A DNA stretch of 64,000 nucleotides from Chrysophaeum taylorii (lineage: Eukaryota; Sar; Pelagophyceae; Pelagomonadales; Pelagomonadaceae). The notes below the pieces were generated by a model that did not search any database, was not told the DNA's origin, and saw only the letters and a program-made list of their open reading frames with translations. Of the stretch, positions 21,386 through 30,734 are shown piece after piece (within the stretch, counting starts at the first letter, position 1; each line of letters opens with the position of its first letter). Position numbers and translations under genes: made by a program. The stretch covers positions 29,162 to 93,161 of the forward strand of contig JAQMWT010000023.1 in NCBI GenBank assembly GCA_029834535.1, in the 5' to 3' direction.

Positions 21386-22430
21386 CACAGATAGGTAGGG
21401 AAGCGGTCGACTACATCAACAGTGTAGTCCAGTGTGGCGTGAATGTGGTTAGCTACGGTGATGTGATCCTTGTGAATGCACTTGTGAGGGGGTGTTATCT
21501 CCGCAAGTAGAACTAAAGGTTTGAGTAGTTTGATGACAGATAGCATACTGTCAAAGAGGGAGTCATCGAGCAAACTGGCCAAGTCGGATGTTTTGGTGCT
21601 CTTGAGAAGATTTCGGTTGGTACAAGGGGGGGTGATTTCTATCACATCACAGTAAAAATTCCGTCTTTCATCCTCCGTTATAGACTGGAGATGATTGAGG
21701 AAGGAGGGTAGAGATTCGAAAATAATAATCTTTGGAAAGTGTTTGCGCAACATGCGTACAAGCGTTTCGTCGGACTCAACAGCAATCTGCAATCTTAACG
21801 TGGATGTTTAAGCCCAAGTCAATGGTGGCCTGTGACAGGAACGCAGGTCTCGACAATCCAGAGTATAGTAACATGACAGTTGGTTTACGAGAACCATTGT
21901 TGGTAGTTGATAGGAATGCTGGACGGGTGCGTAGCCAGGTGAGAGGTGGAGTGTTGTTTCTTGCATATTCATTCTGCTTCCGAAGGTTGAGAAGTAGAGT
22001 ACGCAGCCACGGTCGAGTTTTGAGCTTGGTGACCAGGAAATTGTAATAGTGGTAACGGTCACGGTTTTCGTTGTACCTCTTCAGCGGGAAGGATAGTGAA
22101 CGTAGCTCAAGGTTCCTATCGCGTGCAAGTGTGTAGGGTAGACACGGTAGTGCCGGGAGGTCATGGTCGACGTAGTGAATGGGCACATGCACGTCTTTGT
22201 CAAGTAAGCTAGTGAGATGCGACATATTTGGCTGTTCACTGTCATTGAGAGTGACAGTTAGCTGAGCCTTGTTCCACTCAGGGGCACTTAAGATGAATAA
22301 GTGTCGACCCTGCACCGGTTTGAGGAATAGGGCATAGTCAAGCTTGACGTAGCCAATGTCTGGGTGAGCAGGTAAAGGGGATACTATATTTTTTGTAACC
22401 ATGATATGCGATACCTGCTGTTGTCCAGTG
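21386..22430 (-). pseudogene. Second, distinct DNA methyltransferase-like domain in the copia-like element
   Basis: It reads leftward directly after the protease. The protease tail (22430-22250) is followed by a polar linker and then a Rossmann-type methyltransferase pattern. A motif I-like block, T-V-M-L-L-Y-S-G-L-S-R-P, lies at about 21855-21890. It is followed by H-V-K-I-A-V-E-S-D-E-T-L and K-H-F-P-K-I-I-I. The motif IV equivalent is C-D-V-I-E-I-T-P-P-C at about 21620-21655. A motif VI-like L-L-K-P-L-V-L-L-A-E-I lies at about 21495-21530. A 7-bp tandem duplication near 21790-21803 shifts the frame between frames 22402-21776 and 21792-21241. The 3' end is lost at 21385. The family assignment rests on motif order, spacing and the P-P-C; motif I is degenerate (S-G-L-S-R for S-G-x-G-G). 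It could be another methyltransferase class. Confidence 0.6.
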
Positions 22431-22439
22431 GCAGTTTGG

Positions 22440-24425
22440 ACAGTTAACTAGGGCACATTTAGCGTAAATCAAATGTAGTCATCAGCGAGATGGAGGCACA
22501 ACTGTCTAAGTATGGAAATTGAAAATGGAGGGGAAGATTATGGTCTCTCCGGTATTTGGTGAGAAAAGCGTTTTCGCAGGGAACACTGGTAGAAGGAATG
22601 CTGGCTGCGAACAAATTAGTTTGAGTGAGCAGTTTTGAGGTGACCACAACTTGTGAAAAGGTAATAGGAACGACGGGCGCGGTAGGTTCCCCGTTGTCCT
22701 TGCCGAGACCGTTGTTAAGATCGAAGGGTGAGAGATCTTGTGGGTTGCTCGACAATGTAGTATTGGCCGCTGCTTGATCGGAACTCCTTCGGCACATTGC
22801 TGCAGTGACATGTGACGGGAGCTCAGTATATCGCTCAGATGACAATTTTGCTATAGTGTCAGCAGTACAATTGACTGGTTCCGCGGCAGCACTGGCCGGT
22901 GAAGAGCTGGTACCACTCGAGTTAGATGGAGTAGAGGTGTTGGGTGCAGACATGGTAGGTTGGTCTCCCCCATAGTTTAACGACGCTTCGGTCGAAAGCA
23001 GATGTATGTCAACATCCCGAACGATATCTTCGGCATAGGAAAGTTGATCATTTAAGCGGAGTAGGTCTGTATTGTCGTCAGGGTTGGACGTAGTAGCGAT
23101 AGTATATGCAGATTGCAACAACGTTTCAAATAGCTTTGTAATCTTATCTTGCAGCTGAGAGGTAGTGGTAGTTTGATTGACGTGTTTGGAGAGCTCCCGG
23201 ATTCGGTATTTGAGTGCGTGCATAGTATGCTTAGTGCGATCTAACAATTTCATATCAGATCGAGAAGGTCTGTCACAGGTGCGAGCATACACAGGGCGAT
23301 CGTTAGATTGACTAGAACTGCGGGCTCTGGTGACATAGGAGTCACCGGATCGGTAGTAGCTAAGATCATTGGGCGAGAAGTGCTGACTAGCGTCTTTCGA
23401 GTTACGTAGGCGTCGAGCATTAAATGCGGGTTTCGACTGTTGTCCATTGGCTGAATTGGTAAGTGACGCAAATACATGTGCTGTGTGCGCCAGTTCAGTG
23501 TCTGTGGAGTCCAGCAGCTGAGTTCGCAGTAGTTTGGGCTTTTGGTGTGCGGACAATCCTTCTACGTAAGGGACCCAAGAGACTGGCGGTTCTAGGCGTC
23601 TTTTATCGCTTGTGGTATTGGACACTGAATTGTAGAGGTCCAGTGCGCACTCAAGAATGGCAGAACAGAGTCAGACGGATGACATAGTCTGCTGGCTTCA
23701 GGTTGCGCTCTAGTGGAGGTGCGTGTTTCGTAGATGAGGCACCAGTCGACCCATCCTCTATCGTAACGATTGTTGCTGGTGTTGTCAGAGGATAGTTGAT
23801 TTTAGCTGCTCCTGAGAAAGCTGGGCAAGGGCAGCTTCAGTAAAGTTTGCGGACTCGGCAGTATGGCATAAGGAAAGCCGGCCATTGGAATCAGTAGTAA
23901 GAATAGCGCTGGGTCCAGACTCAGTAAAACGTTCTGGCCCATAGTTTAACGACATTTCGGTCGGAAACAGATGTGGGAAAGAGTTCCGCGTGAGGTCAAG
24001 TTCGAAAACGTGGGTGTCCAACGGTTGATTTGAAACAGGAGATGCTTGAAAGAATGCACACATTTAATGAACAACATGTACACCAATTATACACAACAGC
24101 GTTTAATTCTCGACTCAAGTACGAGACATCATTCGGAGACACTGCTTCGAAAAAGGTTAAGTATTTCTTGGTAATGGCTGGCTAGGCCGAGAGCAAGTTC
24201 GCGAGAATGGGTGAGGTTAAGGTTGCATTCACCATCCTCAAGGCGATCGTTAATTTCGGGCGGAAAAGCCCTGACCTCGTTAGCGTAGCAAACAGTAGCC
24301 AACTGTGCTACTTGGTCTGATATGAGTGGGGACGCCTCAGATATGAGGCACCGTCGCTCTGGTGTTGGAGTGGTTGTTCTCGCCGAGAAAATCAACGGGA
24401 ACCTTAGGTAAGGGAATGTCAGCAC
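22440..24425 (-). pseudogene. Copia-like Gag and protease, minus copy (rearranged)
   Basis: Homologous to the second Gag of the plus copy. Pieces run leftward: an N-terminal Gag piece (24425-24129), a displaced C-terminal Gag piece (24063-23785), then central to C-terminal Gag and protease (about 23780-22440). The protease shows L-D-S-C-A-S-I-S-L-M near 22490. A stop at 22459 precedes the continuing homology V-Q-T-A-T-G-Q-Q in another frame. The order of pieces shows a partial duplication or rearrangement. Confidence 0.65.
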
Positions 24426-24429
24426 CCGG

Positions 24430-25311
24430 ACTGCTTTGGGTGCGACCTTTACTGCTCGTTTTACAAGAGAACTGTGACTGAACCTGTGGGTTGTCGGGGA
24501 GCAGAATTGACACCATATAGAACATTATAGGGGGCTCTGTCTAGCGGTAGTGTCTATGTACACTCATCCGGTAAAACAATGGAAGCGCCTATGTGGCAAC
24601 TGTGCAAAACTGTGGTTCCTGCCAGTGTTAAAGGGGCATACACTAAACAGGCAGTTGGTAAAGGGGTGCTCGGAGAGCGGCATGTTGTGTACTATCGTGG
24701 AGCATCCAAAAAAGAGGACATACCCAAAATATTCCAAGCGTGCGTGCAACCAATACAGGACTTGTACAGCCTACACACACACTGACACTTTCACGACAAT
24801 ACGATACTATAAACAAGCACACAGGGGGTGCGCAGTCTTAACGTGTGCGATGTAGCTATGTACAAACCCAGGTTATAGCGTATACAAACAACCGTGTTGC
24901 ACGGCGAGGCTAGATCCGCGCGGTAACGATCCAAAACCCAATGGTAAACGTGCATGCAACACATGATCTCTCAGGACCCCGCTGGGCCCATAACCTGCAG
25001 AGTATTCCGCTAGGCAGTGGTTAGATCACTGAGAGACCATCCCGTCTCACCGCGTGAGTCTGGCAGTCTGGTAGGTTTCAGGGAACCCAGGCAGTGGTCC
25101 CCCTAGCCTCTTCACACGACAGACGATACATAGCAACACATCAGGGTAACATGTAATTACTACGTACCTGCGGGGCGCGCTAGACCATGATGATGAGCGT
25201 GAGCACAGATCAGAGGACTAATTGACTGTGTAGAAAGGAAGGAGAAGGGTAAGCAAGAGATCGCGTGCTCAACGGACGGAATAAGGGTAGGAGTTAGCAG
25301 ATTTCTCTGCA
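24430..25311 (-). other. Leader-like region and first-Gag tail of the minus copia copy
   Basis: 25311-25226 matches 17048-17140, the last codons of the first Gag and its stop. 25225-24430 matches the leader 17141-18250. It includes the SINE-empty site at 24795-24812. The block ends at 25311 against element C. Confidence 0.6.
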
Positions 25312-27088
25312 CTTTTCCATAGGCTTCGACAAAACAACCCGCAAATTGTAAGTTCGACCGGGCTCGATTTGTAGCGTGCGCGCGGCGTAAGCAACAACTT
25401 CCTGCGCGGCTTCTCCCGGAGCTGGGGGAAGTTCGGTCGTAGAATGTCCCCGCGTCGTCAAGGCTGCTTTTCGTTCCGGCGGCTGGCTGCGGAGATCTTT
25501 GATCGTGCTCAGACGAGCGTAAACTCGGGTCTTGACCAGGTCGAGACTCTGCCGAAAGGCGTCGTGCTGATGGTTGTAAATCGGCACGGTTGCCGGGTTT
25601 CGATCGTATGTGGATCTAAAGGTCACGATGGGTGCATCGACTCGTTCACCCTTGACTTCAATCTTCTTGCGCCCGTAGACGACTTGGGTTCGATAAGAAC
25701 AGATCCGATCGTGGGGGTAGTCCACGACGGCTCCTAAAACTCGGATATCGCACCCTCCCACCAGCAACAGATAGTTGGTGTCGGCCACAATAGCGACAAT
25801 GGGGGCAGCGATGTCGTCGGCGAGGGCGACCCGGATCGCGATCCAACGATAGATCGTCGTCGTATTCAACCCCGATCCGTACAGCTTGCGCTTAATCGGA
25901 AGCTCGCCTTCATCGAAAATCAGACCATCTTTAGCCAACTTGCGGGCCGTTTCACGGCAAATATAGGAAACATCTGCCATTCCATCCACACCGATGGTCG
26001 TCGAGAATGTCGGTCCGTCACGATTTCTGTAGATGTGACAGGCCATAAACGTCCGAGTACCCGTATCCAAACAACTGAGGGTAACCAGATCTTCTTCGAT
26101 AATCTTGCCATCCCGCGGCGTTAACGTGGTGTGAGAACACTGGGCTCTGACTCGCTCGACGCCGGGGTTGGGCATCGACACCGCGGCTTGAGCTCTCGTA
26201 TCATTTGTCGTCGTCGTCATCGACGCAGCGCTCGCGGCAGCCTCTTTATCTGGTGGCTTCCGCTCTTCCTCCATGGTAATCTCGGAGGAAATCAATGCTG
26301 GTAGGGGATCCCGATCTTCGGCGTTCTCTGAAGCGAAAGACCTCCCCCATAGATCGTTCATTTCGTCTTTCCAAAATGCATCCGTAGATTCATTCATCAT
26401 CGGTTGATGTCGCTCGCATCCGGTGCCGATCGGTTCCGCGTCGGCTGCGGCTTCGATACCATAGCTGATCGATCGAATATTCTTTAGTTCTGGTGGCTTC
26501 TTTAGCAAGAAGTTCCGAGTTCTCGTCCACCAACTCTGCAGGTTCCATGTCGGCTCTGCTTCGTCCAAATCGAGAACGCTGCCAATCTTATTCTTAAATC
26601 CACATTCTTCGGTTGGGTTAGGCTCAACTCCGGCAACGCCGTCACGCCTCTCCTCTCTTGGCGGTGACAAGTCCGGGCATTGCTCCATTGGAGAAGCGTC
26701 CCTTTCGTCTTCGGACCGTGCACGTAGCCTCTCGTCCGACGCATTCTGCGTTTTCGTGTCCTTTTCTTCCGGCGGCGTGTCCGAGGCTCGATCCGTCGTA
26801 ACCGAAACCGTTTCGGGGGGGGTCCGCAGGAAAAGATGGCGTCGTCCCCGACGTCAACTCTATCGTAAGATTGTCGTCTGCATCGCTCGAAATGGTCATC
26901 GTCTCAACTGTCGAATGATCATCCGTGCTATCGCTGCAGAAATCCATGTCTGGCTCACTGCCAGTCCAGTCGCCAAAGGTCGTCTCGGGGGGATCCAAAG
27001 ATAAGCCGATGGCGTCGAGGGCTTCCTCATCAAAAACAAACGGTGTGTCGTCCTTGGACGACTCGTCAAGTATCGCAATCGAGGACAC
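25312..27088 (-). pseudogene. Acidic tract, retropepsin-like domain and linker of element C
   Basis: The acidic region (27088-26642; F-D-E-E-A-L-D-A-I-G-L-S-L-D-P-P) leads through a frame change into the frame 26688-25294. The retropepsin-like domain is at about 26100-25740, with T-I-G-V-D-G-M-A-D-V-S-Y-I-C and V-A-I-V-A-D-T-N-Y-L-L-L. The linker begins with I-E-P-G-R-T-Y-N-L near 25355. An upstream L-D-T-G-T looks like a protease triad, but D and A replace it with other residues, so D-G-M is the likely active-site position. Confidence 0.65.
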
Positions 27089-27139
27089 TGGCTCACAAGG
27101 TACGGCCTCTTCGTCTTTCGAGTCCGAATCGCTTTCCCA

Positions 27140-28798
27140 CTATCGTGGAGCTTCGGGTTCATCGCTCGACTCTTCGAGTTCATCGCTCGACATCTCCTCG
27201 TAAATCTGTGCCAAAGACCGACGATCGGTCAGCACAACGTTCGGTGGCTCGTCCGGCTGCGGACGAGCAATATCTTCGAGTGCGGCCGCGGCAAAAACGT
27301 CGGCAGCGTGGTCGGAGCGGGCGTCCGTGTTAAGGTACATCATCACGCCGAATGGTAGCTGTTGACCGCAAGGGGTCGTAAACGCAAACGTCGCGGATGA
27401 ATGTCCCGAGTCTTCTCTATAACGTCCACCACCAGAATCGCGGCCGCGTGATCTGCGTCGCCGGCGTCGGCGCGGATGTCTGCTAGGGCTCCGGCTGTCT
27501 TTCTGTCGGCGCGAACGTGAGCTGTGACTACGGCTCCTGTCGCGGCGTCGGGGACTACGGCTGTCTCGTCGGCTCGATCGTGTAGAGGACCATCGGCCAT
27601 GTCCATCTTTCAAGTGTTTCACTGAATCCATTACTGTGGTCAGTTGCGTTCCCATGTCGTTGAGCCTGCTCTGCATGTCTTGAGCAGCGCTCGTACCGAG
27701 AGTGGCATTCGAACTGCCATCATCGCGCGACTGGGTGTCCTTCTTCTGACGACTCTCCCATCTGCCTCGAGATGGAGGTTTCTTGTCGTTTTCGATGAGC
27801 TTGCACATCGCGACATAACAATCATCTGGCTCGCGGTTGCATATAACTCGGCTTCCATGCTCGTCCTTGTCGTGGGTCGAGAGGAAAAATACACTACTCT
27901 TGCAAGTTAGCTCGTACCACTTCATTGGGTTGTCTTCCACTCGCAGCGGCTCGTATTTCGGTTTCTTTTCTTTCTGGCCCGAGGCCAAGGCTCGGCCTCC
28001 GCGTCCCTGCGGCGGTCGTTGCGTTTTCGGGTTCGACGGATTCTTCGCGTTGCGGTTATTCCGCTCTCCCAACGCGGTCGCGTGGTCGTTTTCGAGACGC
28101 GTAATCAATGACAACGTCGACGTAAACGTCTTATACGTCGCCGGGTGCCCGCTGCGCATGGTCCGCACGCGGGACCGTAAATCGCTGGACTCCAGTCCTC
28201 GTATCAAATAGGAAATAATCTCAACATCGTTGATGTCTCGTTTTGCTGAAGAGCGGAAGGCCATCGCCTCGCTCTGAAACTTGGCACAATAAGTGTGCAC
28301 GTGTCGTTCCCCAGACCTTTTGGGAACGGTCGCCTGGGTCGTACTCTGAAGTTTCCGTAGTGACTCCTCTGTCGTCATAGGCAGAGGACAAGTCGACCGA
28401 AAATACTTTAAGATTCGGTGACAGTGCTCTTTGTTCAGCCGTCGTAACCGTCGTACCACTGTCCCGTATTCATCGTCGTCAACGTCCCGACGTAGATAAA
28501 AAGACGCTGGGCGATCGAGGTCCTTGCACTCTTCCTTGTACTTCGTAAGATGTTCACGGAAGATCGGTGCTACCGTGTCGCGTAAACTGACCGGTAGTAA
28601 ATATCGTAACTTCTCCATGCTGTAATGGTCTTCGGATAGCGTGCTCATCACGGCGTCCGCATCTAAATCGAACTGGTCCTGGTCACGACCGTCAAGAACC
28701 AATGTAAACGTCTCGGTCTTCAATCCGGAGGTTGACCGCCGATCCTTATTGCGATCGTGCTTGGCCAACGCGCTGGCGAATCGATCGGTGAAGTCCAA
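27140..28798 (-). CDS. Gag core of element C with C/H cluster and RS-rich tract
   Basis: An open frame of 552 codons. Residues 1-190 form the helical Gag core (H-Y-S-M-E-K-L-R-Y-L-L). A second helical part follows (D-V-E-I-I-S-Y-L-I-R-G-L-E-S). The putative metal cluster lies at about residues 290-330, with Cys and His spaced as in element F (T-C-K-x2-V-F-F-L-S-T-H-D-K-D-E-H-G); the second Cys of F (C-K-D-C) is Ser here. Residues about 395-460 are an RS/RD-rich tract resembling SR-protein tails. Then comes F-T-T-P-C-G-Q-Q-L-P and the start of the acidic region. The RS tract suggests RNA binding or use of host splicing-factor partners. The N-terminal coiled coil lies upstream in another frame. 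Confidence 0.75.
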   Translation of the reverse strand: MDFTDRFASALAKHDRNKDRRSTSGLKTETFTLVLDGRDQDQFDLDADAVMSTLSEDHYSMEKLRYLLPVSLRDTVAPIFREHLTKYKEECKDLDRPASFYLRRDVDDDEYGTVVRRLRRLNKEHCHRILKYFRSTCPLPMTTEESLRKLQSTTQATVPKRSGERHVHTYCAKFQSEAMAFRSSAKRDINDVEIISYLIRGLESSDLRSRVRTMRSGHPATYKTFTSTLSLITRLENDHATALGERNNRNAKNPSNPKTQRPPQGRGGRALASGQKEKKPKYEPLRVEDNPMKWYELTCKSSVFFLSTHDKDEHGSRVICNREPDDCYVAMCKLIENDKKPPSRGRWESRQKKDTQSRDDGSSNATLGTSAAQDMQSRLNDMGTQLTTVMDSVKHLKDGHGRWSSTRSSRRDSRSPRRRDRSRSHSSRSRRQKDSRSPSRHPRRRRRRRSRGRDSGGGRYREDSGHSSATFAFTTPCGQQLPFGVMMYLNTDARSDHAADVFAAAALEDIARPQPDEPPNVVLTDRRSLAQIYEEMSSDELEESSDEPEAPR

Positions 28799-29600
28799 GA
28801 GGAACTTCTGGTTGTTGTCCTTCCCATCGTCGCGCGTCTCCTCCTTAGTCTCGTCATCGTCATCGTCGTCGCGCGGCTTCCTAACTTTCGCGCGCGTTCG
28901 CGTAGGCGGCGGTTCTTCCGAGGGTCGGGATCTCCCTCAGGACTGCTCGCTCGCCTCGAGCGACTCGGCGTACGCAACTCATCCCTCTCGCAGGTCAATA
29001 ATCGTGCTTGCTCGTATGGCTCGTCTGGTCGAGCGTGTGCGTGCCGCAGTTGCTCTTGCATTTCTTCTATCTCCTTCTGGCGTAGCCGTTCACGACGCAT
29101 ATTCTCTTCTTCTACCTGCTGGATGAGGATCTCTTGGGCGCGCTCATTTTCTCGACGTATATCGCGCTAATGTGCTTCGTATATTTCGGTAATGTTCGGT
29201 GGTTCGTCGTCTCGCGCACGTTCTGGATGGGCTGCCGATTGCCTCGCCGGCGGCGCTCTCGGCAGTTCGTCGCCGTTGTAGTTCAGCTCCTCTTCGCCAT
29301 CATCATCATCATCATCATGCCGTTCGTTCGTCCCCTCGGGACGAGTTGAAGGTTCGGGTTCTCGTACCTGCTCGTCTGCGGTTTCCGCTTCGTCTTCCTC
29401 CATATCGGCGTCGGCTCGCTCTAATCGGCCAAAATCAGAGCGGTTCCACAAAGGTTGGGTCGTCGTCGTCCTTCTGCTCCGAGGGCTCCTGGACGTTGGC
29501 TTGTCCACGCTACGCGTAATATCGTCGCCGCGTGCGTCTTCCACCGACCAATCTATCTATATGGTTCCGGCGGGTAGCAGAGTTCGTCTCTGCTCGGCAA
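28720..29600 (-). pseudogene. N-terminal coiled-coil part of element C Gag
   Basis: Frames 29544-29167 and 29100-28720 together give an acidic segment with an Asp run encoded by (ATC)n at about 29290-29320, then a Glu/Arg/Gln-rich coiled coil (I-E-E-M-Q-E-Q-L-R-H). The corresponding region of E is a single open frame. A stop near 29168 and a frame change before 28798 break it. Confidence 0.6.
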
Positions 29601-29847
29601 TCAATGCCCAAGTGAGCGGCAAGCTCACTCCGCTCGCCTGCGGCAGCGGTACCCGGGTTGCGCGTCGGCTCGAACCGATTCGCGCGTCGTCACCTCCGAC
29701 GACTCTCGTATCCGACCGTGGACCTCTCCCACGGCGATGGTCCCTCTCGAACTCTTCGTGGGCGCGCTTGATCAGGGCGCGCACGGCTTGTCCGGACCGT
29801 GTAGAGAATGCAAGATGCACTCGTCCGCTGCGACCGACATGACCGGT

Positions 29848-29870
29848 CGAATCTCATATCCTCCACTACC
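29848..29870 (-). promoter_or_regulatory. Primer binding site of element C
   Basis: On the plus strand the site reads like a tRNA 3' half, TCGAATCTCATATCCTCCAC, including a T-loop-like TCGAATC. Read on the element's strand it is the complement, next to the 5' LTR. The match is longer than the usual 18 bases. Confidence 0.7.
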
Positions 29871-30205
29871 TGTGGCGGACTGGGAAATTTTATCTAGGCA
29901 CACCTTGAGTCTAGTCGCCGCTCAGCCCGTGTTCTTGATAAAGTCGCCGGGTGTAGAAAGCAGCCGTTCCCCCGCCACAAACCACAGACATCTTCTTCGC
30001 TCAATCCTCCCAACTTGAGGATCGGCTGTTGCTTTATGCTTCAGATACCCTTGAATCACAGAAATCAGGGTGACGTAGGTCACAGAAAAGGGAGATGATG
30101 TCATAGAGAAAACTGACATCATCAGATCGGAGTAGGGTACCCCTGATAAGGGGGGGGGGGGGCTAAAGGAGGGGTAAGCCTTCGGAGGAGGGAGTTTCCG
30201 CCACA
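29871..30205 (-). repeat. 5' LTR of element C
   Basis: 335 bp, TGTGGCG to CGCCACA on the plus strand. It is homologous to 30361-30696, 50489-50824 and 55420-55757. It contains a run of about 14 G near 30150, longer than in its relatives. Confidence 0.88.
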
Positions 30206-30360
30206 ATTACATTACACACTTTTTGAATAAAGTAATACGTAAAGTAAAGATCGGGCATTACAACGGGGTGTCGCGTAGAGTAATGTAAAGGCTGCTCGGG
30301 CTGAAAATTTAGCTTGCTGCATAGCTACGATTCCAGTGCCAACCTCGTGCCTTACACAGC
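30206..30360. other. Spacer between elements C and D/E
   Basis: 155 bases, AT-rich at the left with GTAAAGTAA-type motifs that also occur near 51720-51760. Before D/E inserted, it was continuous with 50830 onward, so it may be the 3' flank of the hAT remnant. ACAGC at 30356-30360 is the left target duplication of D/E. Confidence 0.5.
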
Positions 30361-30696
30361 TGTGGCGTAACAAGAAATTATGCCTACCTGGCTCACCTTC
30401 GAATCTAGGCTCGCCGCTCACGTCCGCGCTCTTGGTCGAGTCACTGGACGAGGAAGGCCGTTCGCTCGCCACACAACCACAAACAACTTCCGTGCCTGGT
30501 CCTCACAACTTGAGGATCGGCTGTTGCTTTATGATTAAGATACTCTCGAATCACCGAAATCAGGGTGACACATGTCAAGGAAAAGGAAGATGATGCCATA
30601 GAGAAAACTGACATCATCAGAACGGAGTAGGGTGCCCCTGATAAGGGGGGGGCCTAAAGGAGGGGTAAGCCTTCGGAGGCGGGAGTTTCCGCCACG
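30361..30696 (-). repeat. 3' LTR of element D/E
   Basis: 336 bp, homologous to 50489-50824. The terminal CCACA reads CCACG here. On the element's strand a purine-rich CCAGGGGAGTCCC lies just before it, the polypurine tract. Confidence 0.88.
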
Positions 30697-30734
30697 GGAC
30701 TCCCCTGGTGAGAATACGAGCTGCCCCAGCGAGC

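Larger units (their letters stand above)
25312..30205 (-). mobile_element. Element C: 5' half of a family-2 Ty3-like element
   Basis: On the minus strand it has the 5' LTR (29871-30205), primer binding site (29848-29870), Gag, the acidic tract, protease and the start of the PR-RT linker. It is cut at 25312 where the copia-like block begins, so methyltransferase, pol and 3' LTR are absent. It is similar along its length to D/E and F. Confidence 0.85.

Noticed and set aside
26060-26100. L-D-T-G-T as the aspartic protease triad in element C
   Set aside because: The residues are L-D-T-D-A in D and L-D-A-C-S in A, whereas D-G-M downstream is kept in all copies and sits at the right place in the fold.
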